From the NCBI GenBank assembly GCA_958298945.1, contig OY282610.1:30020167-30084166 (forward strand): a stretch of DNA of 64,000 nucleotides. The letters run 5' to 3'. Positions 13,057-25,274 of the stretch are shown in pieces. Every line of letters starts with the position of its first letter. Position 1 is the first letter of the stretch. The position numbers and the translations under genes are program-made. Below the pieces are notes generated by a model. The model did no database searches, was not told the origin of the DNA, and was given only the letters and a program-made list of their open reading frames with translations. Source of the DNA: Atherix ibis. Lineage: Eukaryota; Arthropoda; Insecta; Diptera; Athericidae.

Positions 13057-13984
13057 TATTTCTACTGTTTCTTCGAAAATAACCAAAAATAACAATCCTA
13101 TTAAAATATAATTTTTTGAAATTTAATCTTATATATAAGAATTATTTTAAAATTTTTTATTAATTATCTAAAAATAAAAATAAAAACTTTTTATCAGATA
13201 TTCTATTGTATAACCAAAAGTTCGATTAAAAGCTAATTATTTAAATATTAAATTATATAGAATATTTCTTTAATTTTTTTGCATACTTTTTATTTTTTAA
13301 TTAGAATACAAAATGTCCTTAAAAATATTAAAAAAATAAAGATTATTTTATCATTTTTGAATGTATTGTGAAAAATATCATACCAAAATGGTTTTAATGA
13401 AAATTTTCAATTGATTTTTTCTTTTAATTTTTTTAATTGCGGATTTTTATATTTTATTTATTTTATAAGCTCAAATTAATTGTTATAAAATTATTATTTA
13501 AATTATTTCTAATATATTGTAAGATAAATAGTTAAATTTAATTAAAAAATCTGTTTAACTTAGTGTAAGGTCAGAGTTAGTAGTAGATCGCTATGAAGGT
13601 GTTTTTTTTTTAAATATTTTATAAGAATAATTTTTTTCAGTTTTATATTGAATTCAATTTTAAATAATTAAACTCTATTGTAAGCATAATTTTATTATAA
13701 TATTAAATTTTTAAGTTATTTTTGGTTATTAGTGCAAGTGATAATTTATGTCGGAGGAAATTATTACACTTGGTTTAATCCAGATGGCAGTAAAGACTGT
13801 TCGTTCATTTACAATATGTTCTCATTCCTTTTATAAAGATTGAAAATAGCCAAAATATGCAGAGCTTAAAGTTGAATTTTAAATTTTCTTTTTCAACGTG
13901 GGAGGACGCTTGAAAAAAAACTGAATCCGACAGTGGCTGTAATTTTTTCCTACTAAAACCCAGAATATGATTTTTTGTAAGACG
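13057..13984. other. AT-rich sequence without recognisable gene
   Basis: Nothing supported. Dominated by A/T runs. Confidence 0.5.
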
Positions 13985-14530
13985 AACGCTTCTTGATTAA
14001 TCGGGTTGCATGTTCAGCTACCATATTCCAACATGCCTGCGAGGTTATAATTTTTTCAATGTGGCTTTACTCAACAATTTTCTTCAGTACCTTTCCATGG
14101 AAGTATGGACAGTGGGAAAATATGTGATCCGGAAAATGATATTACGCATGCTAAATTGTACGTCAACATGTGGATGATTTTCAGATATTCGCCAAATTTC
14201 AAAAATACATCTCTCTAAACTCTCAAGTATCGAAGCGATGGATATGAAATCATACTGCAGCCACCGATGATAGGGGTGATGGTCTCCCCTTTGTGGATTT
14301 CCCCTTTAATGGTATATGCTTTTATCCTATTTCGGTATTATATATTACCGTAGATGTTGTTCTAATATAATCTACACTTTTAAATAACGAATCTCGTCTA
14401 GAATACTAATCTAGCTGAGTTAAAAGCATTTTCGACATCAAGCACAATAAGCGCACAATATTTTTTAGCACCACATTTCCTTAATTGTTTTTCAACGACT
14501 CGACAAACCATATCAATGACTGTTTAGATC
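13985..14530 (-). mobile_element. R1-clade-like LINE remnant
   Basis: On the minus strand, 14411-14512 reads KQLRKCGAKKYCALIVLDVE then NAFNSA, which matches the first catalytic-Asp block of R1-type reverse transcriptases (xxLDVxNAFNSA). Further along (lower coordinates, about 13,985-14,235) shifted frames read FGEYLKIIHMLT, HCPYFHGKVLKKIVE and ACWNMVAEHATRLIKKR, which resembles the C-terminal CCHC-like tail of that clade (FGEYL, CPxW, W-V-F-VL-KR). The middle of the RT is deleted. The identification rests on motif order and no frame is open. Confidence 0.55.
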
Positions 14531-14574
14531 ATATTTGATAATCCATGATAAAAATTTTATTTACTAACTAAATA

Positions 14575-15745
14575 ATGGATTACATACATTTTCAATGGTA
14601 TCCTTCGCACAATCTATTTTCCCTTACTTTGAAAATTTTCTATCATTAAAATAATTCCTAAATCAAATAAAATTTTCTATCATTAATTCTCCTTCCTCAT
14701 ATAGGCTTATTGGTGATCAGGAATAATTTTTTCAATAACTAGGACTGGGTAGAGTCGTTTTAATAGTCAGTTTAATTTTTGAAAAAAAAACTCCTATTAA
14801 AACGATTCTACCCAGTCCTAGTTAATAAAAAAATTATTCATGATTACCAATTTGGCTTCCGATCTGAACCATCCACTATTCAGCAATGCTATAAGAGTAT
14901 TGCCCAGGAGTATTTTTTGATATCCCCCAAGCTTTTGATCGTGTGTGGTATCCTGGACTCATGTGAAAACTTAAGAGCTTTCTTTCCAAAGTCATTTCCA
15001 AGTTGCAATTAACTCAGGATCCTCAGAAATATATCCTATTCTAGCCGGAGTCTCATAAAGCAGTATTCTTGATCCAATTTTATATATTACTTATACCCAT
15101 GACATCCCATCTGATTCTAAAACTATCAGTGCTACTTATACAGATCATACGGCCATACTTTCTACCCATACAAATCCTGACATAGCTTCCAACAACTTGC
15201 AAATCCCATGTCCACAGCCATCAATCCTGGTTTAAGAGATGGAGAGTGGGAATTAATTAATAGAAGAGTGCTCACATTACTTTCACACTTTGTCATAGAA
15301 AATCTACCCCTCTATAACTTAATAGCAACATGATTCTACAATATGATAACGTACGTTATTTGGAATTTTACCTGGACAAGATATTAACATGGAACCCTCA
15401 TATTAAACTAAAAAAACTTGAAGCCACTATACGTTACCTATAACTTCTTAGACTACTGGATAAACGCTCGAAACTAACAATTATAAAACGTATTTGGACT
15501 TACGGAATTGAACTTTGGGATTCAATGAAACGTTTTAATTCTTATTGCGTCCAGTCCTTACGATCCTTCGTAAAATTATTTATGGCCCATTTTATGTTCG
15601 TAACAACGTCATAAATCGTGATCTAAATGATTCCTTTGTTCCGGACGTGTGCTATTATCATAATCCACTTGTGACTCACCGGAGACTTAAGAGACAATGG
15701 CCTAGAGATTTTCTAGAGGCATCTGACTTCTACTAGTTAGAATAA
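14575..15745 (+). mobile_element. Jockey-like LINE remnant with inverted internal duplication
   Basis: RT fragments in order: ITYIFNGILRTIYFPLL (14,585), then an inverted insert, YQFGFRSEPSTIQQC (14,845), a fingers/palm stretch, an altered active-site box TYTDHTAIL (15,136; canonical YADD), NPHIKLKKLEAT, IWTYGIELWDS (15,497) and the C-terminal tail YYHNPLVTHRRLKRQWPRDF followed by a stop at 15,735. The order is that of the C-terminal half of a jockey ORF2. Many frameshifts are present. The last 190 bases remain open. The same family occurs at 37.3, 38.9 and 61.8 kb in this window. Confidence 0.78.
14703..14857. repeat. Inverted repeat inside jockey copy
   Basis: Core arms 14737-14766 and 14794-14823 are complementary over 30 bases with one mismatch. 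Weaker similarity extends outwards to about 14703 and 14857. The right arm is the normal RT sequence (LLKRFYPVLVNKKIIHDYQF). The left arm is an inverted copy of it, placed where the family usually encodes the region before IFEK. Confidence 0.85.
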
Positions 15746-18629
15746 AATCCAAAACTATATAAATTTTTTCATCGTAGAATATAGTTATTTTTTTATACGT
15801 GTAAAAGTAAATTTAAGCTTAAAGCGTTTAAGGTACATTTTTGTTATAAAATTCTCGACAAAAAAGGGCCATTTTTTTTAATACATTCAAATTTACTTGA
15901 AAAATTATTCAATCATAAAACCTTTTATTATCAAAAACCAGTGTATAATGTTTTAAAAATTTAATTAAAATAATAAATTAATTAATTCAGTTTTCTTTTC
16001 AATATAAACAAAAAAGAAAAAGATCTTTTGTATCTTTTGAATGAAATTAATGATAAATATACTTAAAAAGTACTAAAAATTCTTTATTAATTATCATCAG
16101 TTTAATTTGATGTTTACTTTCATTTTTATTATATATATTCGCAATAATTATATTTTCTTATTATTATTATTTTTTTTTTTGGGTTTCATTTGCAGAGTAG
16201 AAATATACAGAAAAATGTTTAAGGATAAAAAAGAAATGGCCTAAAAATCTACAATATAAAATTTTTTTATTGTTTAATCAAATTGAATATATAAAATCTG
16301 AAAACACTAAATGTCATGTATTTAATTTAAAAAATCGTCCAGTTATTAATGTTGCGCTTTATTCGAGTTATTGTTATTTTTTGCATTTCTCACTTAATAG
16401 TATCATTAAAATAATGACTTAATTAATCTTCAGCAGAATTGGAATATTTGGAAAGGGGGGTATGTGGCGGTGGTTGGAACATTTCACTTTCTGTATTCTT
16501 TTGTTTTTTGCTTCTCTTAAATATTTTTATATTTGATGGAGTTTCTTTTTTCGGTAATGCCAAAAAGAGCAAGAAAAAGTTAAATAAAATGATTAGAAGG
16601 GGAATTTTTTTCTTTTGAAAAGGGAAGACAAGACAAAAAATATCGAAATATTAATAAACCACCACCATCTAAACTCATAAACGCTTCTTACTTCTTAACT
16701 CATACTTTAAATTTAAAAAAAAAAAAAAAAAATCTACCTTACTTACTCCCAAATCTTAGATATATAAAAAGTTGCTAGATGATCCAAAATAAAAAAAAAA
16801 AAATAAACCCCTAAAATAGTCAAGTAAAATCGTGATAATAAAATTTCGTTGAACATAAATCCTGAAATTACATGGCAATAAAAATTGTGTACGAGTACTT
16901 TATGTTGCCTATATAGAAGAGATGTCAATAGTGTACGAGGATGAGGCAGAATAGAAATTGAGTATTTGAACTACTTAAGCTATACTTTGTAGTAGGGGAT
17001 AAAATTTGTACCATTTTTTCTCTTTTGTTTTTTTTTTAATTTTTTTATTTTGGTGTTTTTTTTTCCAGAAAATTTTTAAATGTCGAATGAAAGCAATGAA
17101 AAGCCAAACACCACGAATTTCAACCCCTCCTCATCGACAAACATCCCATTAACGTGTCGTTAGTAGAAAAATGTTGAAAATAATGGAAAAAAAAGGCTGA
17201 AGGTCCTGCAAGAATATTATAATGTAAACATTAGACGACTATTGGAAAATATTATTTTACTTAAAAAGCAATGAAAGTTTAGCAAGTAAAGAAAAAAAAA
17301 AGTTTTCTGTTTTATAAATTCAATGAAGCCAAGAGAGAAAATGGGGGTAGAATAGTTGTTTTTTTTTAAATTTTTTTTTTGGAGCTAAAATAAATATTAG
17401 CTACCTACTATACAGTTGCTATTCTCGAATGTTATGGCACAACGAAGATCAATGAATTAAGATAATCGCACTTTTAATGGGAACCACTCATATTTAGGGA
17501 TTTATAGAAGCGATTTCCTTCCTTTTTTTTCGTTTAGGAATGAAAATTAAATTTATCGATTTTTTTCCCTTCTACCCTTATTTTGTGTTATTTTCTTCCT
17601 TCTTTTTATATATTCTCTTTAAGGCTAATCATTGAATTAAAATTGATTGCCACAATTTTTAAGTATATATTTTCATCATAGTATAAGGATAACAAAAAAA
17701 AAAATATTTTCAAATTGAAACTTGGTTTGTTTTCTTTTTTTCTTCCTTTTTTTTTTTTTTGAAGTCAAAAGTAGGATAAACTTCATAAAGATTATATAGG
17801 GTAGATATTTTGATTCGAAATTTTATTTTTTCACTAGTATACAATTTTTATCAGATTAAAGAGCTTACATTAAATATATTGTTTTTTTTTTTTTTTTGCT
17901 TCAGAAGGAATAAATATCAATTTCTTAAAATCGTAATTATAGATTATATTTGCTTATAAATTATAGTAATCAGTATTCATCGATATTAGATATAATATTA
18001 GAAATAGTTTCTAAAACTAATTATTTAAAGTTAAGAACAAATAAATTTTTTTTAATTTTTCTTTTGTTAAACATTTTCTTTAATTGAAGTTATTTTTTTT
18101 TTGCAATACACTAAACTCATTACAATTTTTGTTTAGAAAACTTTTTTATTCTTAAATGAAAAAAATTATATTTTTAAATGAATTGTTAAATAATTAAGCA
18201 AAAAATGAACAAAATTGATTTTATGATACTGAAGCATCAGACTGAGGTCTAGTTTGCCGCGGTCCTGATTTCGAATCCAAATTGTGAAAAAGCGATCTGA
18301 GTTTTTTTTTTTCACTTTAAAAGTTACTAGATATAATTTAAACAGATATAAACATCCTTAAAATTTCAAACAATTTCAAACCGAGAGCAATCTGGAATTA
18401 TTGCGTTCTTCCAATCCACACAATTTGTACGTTTGTGCATCCTAGCGATCCTCCTATACAGTGTGATAAGTGAAGTTATGTTTTTGTAGTGTATTAGGAA
18501 AAATGATACTGAAAAGTTTTGAATAATAATATGCCATCTTATCGTATTTTTACAAGTTTATCATTCAAACTGGTCCATGGGAAATATTTCTGATAAAGAC
18601 TATGGTAATTTTGGATAGCCGAAAAGCAG
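15746..18629. other. AT-rich stretch without recognisable gene
   Basis: Poly-A/T tracts and short purine-rich patches. A region at 18,236-18,300 contains a B-box-like TTCGAATCC, but no cloverleaf can be drawn. Confidence 0.5.
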
Positions 18630-19600
18630 TGCAAGACGACTCTGTCTCACGGAGTCTTTCAAAGTCGAAAACTCATGGAAAGTTGGAACTAGTAAGGTAG
18701 TTTGTGAGATCAGACAGTCGATTTATATTGAGACTGATGAAAGGTTCAGAAAAAGGATTCTTGGCATAAGATCGGGCATAACAGATAGGCCTTTTTTTTT
18801 TATCTGAATGGTGTCTGTTCGACTTTGTTTTTATTGCTTAACGTGAAAAAATACTTCAAAGGATATACTCTTGTTACTCGTACTGTCGATAATATCCAAA
18901 GATGTTAAATTCAAGTTAAAGCTATAAAGAGTGGACCCAAGAGACCTTCAACATTTAAATAATATTTTTTTTGTGATTTGGACAGAAGGAGGGATCGTTC
19001 ATTAGGAATTTATGCCTTTAGAACAAACTGTTCAACAAAATTTTTTTAGAAAAAAGTCCTTGAAAATTTTAAATGATCTCGTAAAGTATAATCTTTTTAT
19101 AATAACAGCATTTAACATATTGATTTTATATCCTTAATGCCCTCTCTTCGTTTTGTGGTACTAGCGCATTTTTCTCAAGGAGACTTCCATTATCAAAAAC
19201 TGATAGAAATGTGAGCGAATAAGGACACTGGTTAGACAAGATCATCGATTAATCTTAAAATTGATAAGGTTCTTATAATAAAGTCGTTGAGAGGTAATGG
19301 AATTTTTTTTGCACGTTATATCGGACAAAGGATACGAGTTCTTAGCGGAAAACAAAAACGATTTTTTATCGGAAAAATTATTTTTTGTGGTTTTCCAACC
19401 CCTTTTTCACCTTATATCAGTCCATGTGACTTTTTTTTCATTCAGTTAAGTTAAAAAGCACTGCCAAAAAGGGATGTAACCGCTGAGCTGATTGCGATTC
19501 CATTTGATGTTTTCCAGTGCTGATACAAAGAGTGGGCACAACGCGTCAGCAGATATATAGCTGCACAAGGGAACTATGTGTAAAAAATAAAATAAAATTG
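18630..19600 (+). mobile_element. Old mariner remnant (same family as 33.4, 33.9 and 48.7 kb)
   Basis: Shifted plus-strand frames give, in correct mariner order: RQSIYIETDERFRK (linker of the HTH domains, cf. GRPS-TDEN), VKAIKSGPKRPSTFK (QSxxW-SPRPK region), EGGIVH then EFMPLEQTVQQNFF (xGIVHxEFxPxGQTVN), and near the end SPCDFFFIQ (third catalytic Asp retained), ELIAIPFDVFQC, EWAQRVSRYIAAQGNYV then a stop at about 19,580. Stops and indels throughout. About 1 kb long, so nearly the whole gene is represented. TIRs are not identified. Confidence 0.68.
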
Positions 19601-21214
19601 TTAATTAGTCTCATAACTTTTCTGCCACATATACCATATATAAAACGGATCCTTGAAAAAAAAATCGCACAAAATTAACGATCAAATAGGAATTTATTTC
19701 CTTGCGATTTATTTATTAATTTGATAGCCAATTTTAATGAAAATAGGCAAGGACATCCTAGATGAACTATTTCTCAGGATATCCAAAAGTACAGATGCAT
19801 AAATTGTTATTGATGCTTTTTTTTTTTTTAAAAATTTTCCCATTTTGCATTTGTTCTATAATACATGCCTATGGAAAAGGAAACTTTTATTAAAAACTAA
19901 ATATTTACTTTGGTGAGGGTAACTTTTTTCTTTATTTCTAATATTCGTAAATATTTTTTATACTGTACGTCTTCTTGTATAGGATCAATTTGCAATTTGT
20001 TGATATAGAACAATCTCAACACGGTAGATAAATAAATAGTAAATATGATTTTTTGTTTTCGTTACATTTAGATTGTATTGGATTTTTCTATAAAGGATAA
20101 ATTATTTTGTATTTACTCTTGATGATAGTATTTGCCATGTTCTATTTTTTACCAATTTTTATATTGAACACATTCTATTCACTGAATTTATCAAAGCAAA
20201 TTCTTAAAAAAGAAATTGAAAATTTGAGAAAAGTTATTTTTTTAATAAATTCAAATTTTTTATTCGAATATTTTTAATCAATTCTTATTTATTTTAAACA
20301 ATATTATACATTTAATTTGTTATAAAATATATTATATACTCTAGGAATAAATCTTATTAGAATCGATTTTCTTAAAAAGAAAATCCAATTTTTTAATGTA
20401 AATTTAAATAAAAAAAATAAATGGATTTTCTTTATGCACAAAGTAAAATTTAATCTTTTCCTAGATTAAATGTTACTTTTTGCAAAAAATGAAAATACGT
20501 TTTAACGAAATAAAATTTAACTTTATTTAAAACTTTTAGTTATGTTGCAATTATTTTTATGACCTTTTTTATATCTTCTAATTAAGTTTTTATAAAGATA
20601 ATAATTATAACTTCAATTTTTCATTCCAAACTTTCTGTGAGTCCATTTTGAAAAAAAGTTCCATGAAAGTTTCTTCTAAAATAGTACAATATATTTTTTT
20701 TTTTTTTGCAAAAAACTTGATTGACATTTTTATGATTAAAGAAAAATTATATATTAAATGAAATTTTTAATATATCCATCCCTTGGGGGTAGTTTTATTA
20801 TATTGAATTTTGAACAAAACTATCTGTATAATATCATCAAGTTTCTTTGTGTCTTTTATAGAAAAGTTCAGCACTTCCAGAAAAGTTGACTTATTGAGTT
20901 ATATTTCGTTAAAATTTTTAATAGAAATACAAGAATTTTTTTTTTTAAACGGAATTTATAACAAAGAAATGTGGGGTTGTTCTAGTTCTTTTTTCCGACA
21001 AGAACTTCCTTATTTACATGGATTTACTGTTTTATTTATTATTTGATCTTAACTTAAATATTGATTTTATTGTTAATTAAATATCAACATTATTCTAAGG
21101 AAAGATCAATCTTACAAATTGATTAGAACGAGTTGTATATAAACTATAGCTGATATCTTATTTTGCAGACTCTTTCATATACGTGTAAATCGTGTTCTCT
21201 AGATCGGAAAATAT
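19601..21214. other. AT-rich stretch without recognisable gene
   Basis: No motif supported. An ORF at 20810-21046 (78 codons, Ser/Phe-rich) has no recognisable feature. Confidence 0.5.
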
Positions 21215-21760
21215 CTAGTTTATTTTTATTAGCATAGATAATTAACTCAATGTGAGAGCTGTAACTCATACGATCTTGGAGGCCAGTTGACATTAGCATG
21301 TCTCGAAATAATGCAACGTGGCAACTTTATCTGATATAACGCCCCTGCTTCAACTGCAATGTGGCAAGTTGTATCGCACTATCCTGTTGGAACCATATAT
21401 TATCTAAGTCCATATCGTCTAACTGATGTCAAGAAAAACTTTTATCATCGCCAATACCTCTTCATATTAACAGTTACCATCGTATAGTGTAGTAAGTTTC
21501 TCTTGTGCTTGCTTTTTGTCCTGGATCCGACAACTTTGCTTGTTTACTTAACCATTCATCCAAAAATTCATTTTGTTGCTGAAGATGAGTTTGTCATCGA
21601 TTTGCAACTACTGCTCAAGGGACCGGTTACTGAACATCCTTGTACGGATATAAGCTCAACTCTTTTCGCAATATTTGTCATATTGAAGTCGCAGAAAAGT
21701 CCATTTCTTATGAACGTTGCGAAATTTAGAGGCTATAGTCTTTGAGCCACAACCTCATCA
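21215..21760 (-). mobile_element. DD41D-type mariner-like transposase remnant
   Basis: Minus-strand frames read KLIFSNKMNFWMNG then VNKQSCRIQ (family motif FSDEAHF-LNG-VNKQNCRIW, with the first catalytic Asp), LDDMDLDNIWFQQDSA (second Asp, FQQDxA) and ANVNWPPRSYEL (family NVNWPPRSCDLTPLDYFLW). The VNWPPRS block and the long spacing that follows the second Asp are typical of mariner-like elements with a D,D41D triad. The third Asp block is lost. The same family occurs at 53.0-53.4 kb. Frames are broken several times. Confidence 0.68.
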
Positions 21761-24432
21761 TTGAAGTATACTCACAGAACATCTGGCAAAGAGAGGAAAT
21801 ATTTTTATGATAAATTTTTTAATAAATGGTTGGTAAAGCAAAATTCAAAATTTTAAAAATAACAACATCATCATTTAAAATGTCTAAGAAATAATCTGTT
21901 AAAATTTTAGAGTGCCTATTCAAAAGATCCTTATATGCAAGATGCAGAATATCCTTTGAATCGTAGTCGAAATTCCAGCTTAGACACCTGGAAACTATGA
22001 GATAGGACGGAAAGTTTCAACCTCAACTATCTAAACTGTCTGAAATATATTCTGTTTTTTTGGGCATTTGAGAAAAAAAAAATATCTCCAAAAATTCCAA
22101 TTATAATTTCCACGTGGCAAAATACTTATCTCAATATAAAAATTATTTAACAAAAAAAATACTACACATTTTTCTATGGAGAATGTCTACAGTATTTTTG
22201 TGCATAAAAATCACATTTTAACTTTGAAGTAAATATACTCCAATGTGTAAAATGATATGTTGTACGTGTTTTTAAAGAAATTCTCTTCGGTTTTCAGATT
22301 AATGCTAATGTTATTGTAATAAATTCTATACTAACTATTTAAATTCAATCTAAAACATGCAAGTAAGATTTATTCATATTTTTCACTACAGACACATGAA
22401 AAAGTGTGTTAAAACTGTTTCGTTTACTTTTTAAAAACGACCATCATACCTACAGTTAAATTTGAATATTTCACATATGATAATTTCTGCAATACACACA
22501 ATAATATATATTGTATATGCATTGGGGCTTTATATGCAAGAATTTAAGGATTTTCATGAGTATACTCGATTAAACTGAATGAAAATTAACCAAAAGAAAA
22601 TAAAATTAAATTTATAAAATCAGAGACAATTTTTTGTGAAACAAAATCAAAGTACATGTAAAAAAAAAGGCGCTGAAAAATAGCGTTAGACATTTTGATG
22701 ATAACAATATTCAAAATGCATGAGAGCTTTAAGCTATTTTATTGTATATGATTTTATTGAAATATATACAAACAATGCTGCTATTGACTGTTTATACGAG
22801 CATAAAACAGTGCATAGATGCGTGGCGGATATGCAAAATGATTTCGTTGCGACTTGGTGCACTCCCGAAGTCAACGAATGTGAATGAAATTGATTTCGAA
22901 GAGGAAATTAGCTTCCGGATGATAGTATTCAACTACAAATTTGGTCATTTATAACTGTGGCAAGCAAAATCATTTTATAGACTTGAAATTTTGGCCACAT
23001 TATCAGAACTATAGTGCCAACGACAAATGCCAAGACTAACCAGATCAAAACTGAATACTACGAGCAGTTACAGAGACAGTCATTGATATTATGAGCATAG
23101 TCTGAATAAAATACAATATAAATAGTACTCGTATAACATGCATGAAACCCTATTAAATATCATTAGAATTTCATTTTATTGCATAGAAATTCAGTTGCCT
23201 TGTCACTATTAGATTACAAATTAAATGAAGCCCACAGTGTACATGAAATTAAACAAAATAATTCTATTTACTCATCTCAATTTACTTAATGCAATTCGAA
23301 AGTTTCATTTATGTTCATATTTATATATTATTATTGGTGAGACGAAAACAAACTTTATACAATCACTTAAAAATGAGAGTTTTATATAGGAACACGAAAC
23401 TCATTTTATTTTATTTGAAATGCTTGTTCGTAAATTTTTGTTGAAATTATTTTAAGTCAACAGTAATTTTTCTTATTCTTTATTAGTAAATTCATTTTCC
23501 AGGAAAATACATTTATAATATTTCATATATTTTTATTTTTCTGTAATATTCCTTTTCGGAATATAAGTATTCTAATTACAACTAGTACAATATTGTAGCG
23601 GTTTTAAGATCATTTTCGCTTAGCAAATGATCCTAGTTCTTATTTTTCGTGAAGTTTGGTGCGATGCCATGCTTTAAGCAGTCACAGATAAGTAGTAGCA
23701 GCGGCCATTATGTCTATTGAGGAGTGTAGTCTGTGCTCAATATGGGTGTTTGTCCACGATTGGTTGTTTCTTTCGAAAGTTGATGTTGTGTTGATATTTC
23801 CTTATTCCATATTTTTTATTTTTATTTTTTTTTTATTTCAGTAGAGCACTTTTTATTTTCATATTACTTGTACATATTTACATATTATTTAAAATGTAGA
23901 TCTGAGACATGCTCTGTACATCTTTTGCTTATATATTAAATAAGTTTTTATTGACTAAGTACATGAATTGCTTTATTTAGTTTTAGTTTAAAACTAAACT
24001 TAATTATAGACTTAAAAAATTATGTAAAGGAATGTTCAGAAAAAGCGGATTAGGAGTTTGGGATTTTTAGAAATTTTGTGTTGCTTCCGCTAACCATAAT
24101 AGAAATGGGGAGTTGAGGAATTATAAAACTGAACGTTCCTAATATCACTATCTTTAGCAAAATCAGATATGATAACTGGTGAGGCATAGAAATAATCATT
24201 GAATGAATATCTGTGTTGCCTGACTTAGTTATTAATCCTTTCCAGTGACTCTTGAATGAGTGGATTGGTATAGTGTATTAAATAGTGAAGAAAGTGTTTG
24301 GTTAGACCAAGCCTGTATGAAATTAAAGGAGTAAGATTACTTTTCTAATAAATATAGGATGTAGCGTAATGCTTACCGCCTAGTTTATGATATTTTGAAA
24401 GGCATTTAATAACGATTGATCTTTCGTATATA
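21761..24432. other. AT-rich stretch without recognisable gene
   Basis: A 70-codon ORF at 22742-22954 is less AT-rich than its surroundings, but I do not recognise it. A patch at 23,600-23,790 is also less AT-rich and unassigned. Confidence 0.45.
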
Positions 24433-25274
24433 CAAGGTCTGTTCAAAAGGTATCGGGAATTTTGAATTTTCCCGGGTTACGTAAACTCGATTTTAGATTA
24501 TTTTTATGGCGTTATATTGGTACTCATATCTCTCACTTATGCCGACAAGTTCGGCCATTTTGAATTTTCAGTTAATTTTTGACAGCTGCTTTGCTTGCAC
24601 GTGTTTTGGCTCGTCTTCGATTTTTGCCCATTCCAAAAAAATGGCTCAAAGAATCTGTTTCGGAAACAAGAAAAAGTCACAGGATGCCATATCTGGGGAA
24701 TATGGCCTTAAATAGTGTATTGTTTTTGGCTAAAAATTCGCGCACAAGCAACGATGCGTTAGCAGGTGCAAAAGCCAATTTTTGTTCTTCCACAAATCCG
24801 GGCGTTGCTGGCGGATTGCTTTGCGCAACTTGCGCATAACTTGCAGGTAATATTCCTTATTGACTGTTCTACATTGTGGTAAGAACTCATGATGCACCAC
24901 GCCCCTGCAATCGAAGAAAACTGTAAGCAAAACCTTCACATTCGCCCGAACTTGGCACGCTTTTTTCGGTCTTGGCTCAAGCAGCAGCGTCCATTGGCTC
25001 AAGCGGCAGCGTCCATCATAAACATAAACCCATGGTTTTTCACCAGTTATGACTTTCTAGATCAAATTTCGGTCATCGCGGACAGAGTCCAAAAGCTCCT
25101 TAGCAATGTTAATGCGATGGTCAAAAATGGACAAAAATCGAAAACGAGCCAAAACACGTGCAAGCAAAGCAGCTGCCAAAAACTAACTGAAAATTCAAAA
25201 TGGCCGAACTTCTCAGCATAAGTGAGAGATATGAATACCAACATAACGCCACAAAAAAATCTAAAATCGAATAG
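24433..25274 (-). mobile_element. Mariner copy C (long-TIR family), 3'-truncated right end
   Basis: The left end CAAGGTCTGTTCAAAAGGTA follows a TA at 24431-24432. The right end stops around 25274, about 50 bp short of the terminal repeat. Both flanks carry the same inverted sequence (including GACAGCTGCTTTGCTTGCAC at 24,585 and its complement at 25,160), so the inverted repeats reach ~150 bp or more, unusually long for mariner. The minus-strand transposase remnant reads RVLARFRFLSIFDHRINIAK, ITGEKPWVYVYDG, then QWTLLLEPRPKK, FFDCRGVVHHEFLPQCRTVN, RPDLWKNKNWLL. The first catalytic Asp is Glu, and a 12-bp in-frame deletion removes the second (LLHHDNAP in copy D). The N-terminal HTH is absent. 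A 22-bp tandem duplication lies at 24974-25017. Confidence 0.82.

Noticed and set aside
18236..18300. Possible tRNA or tRNA-derived SINE (TTCGAATCC B-box-like sequence)
   Set aside because: No acceptor, D or anticodon stems can be drawn, and no A-box lies at the right distance.
22742..22954. Candidate small host gene (70 codons)
   Set aside because: No domain, signal peptide or splice context, and the length is within chance expectation.
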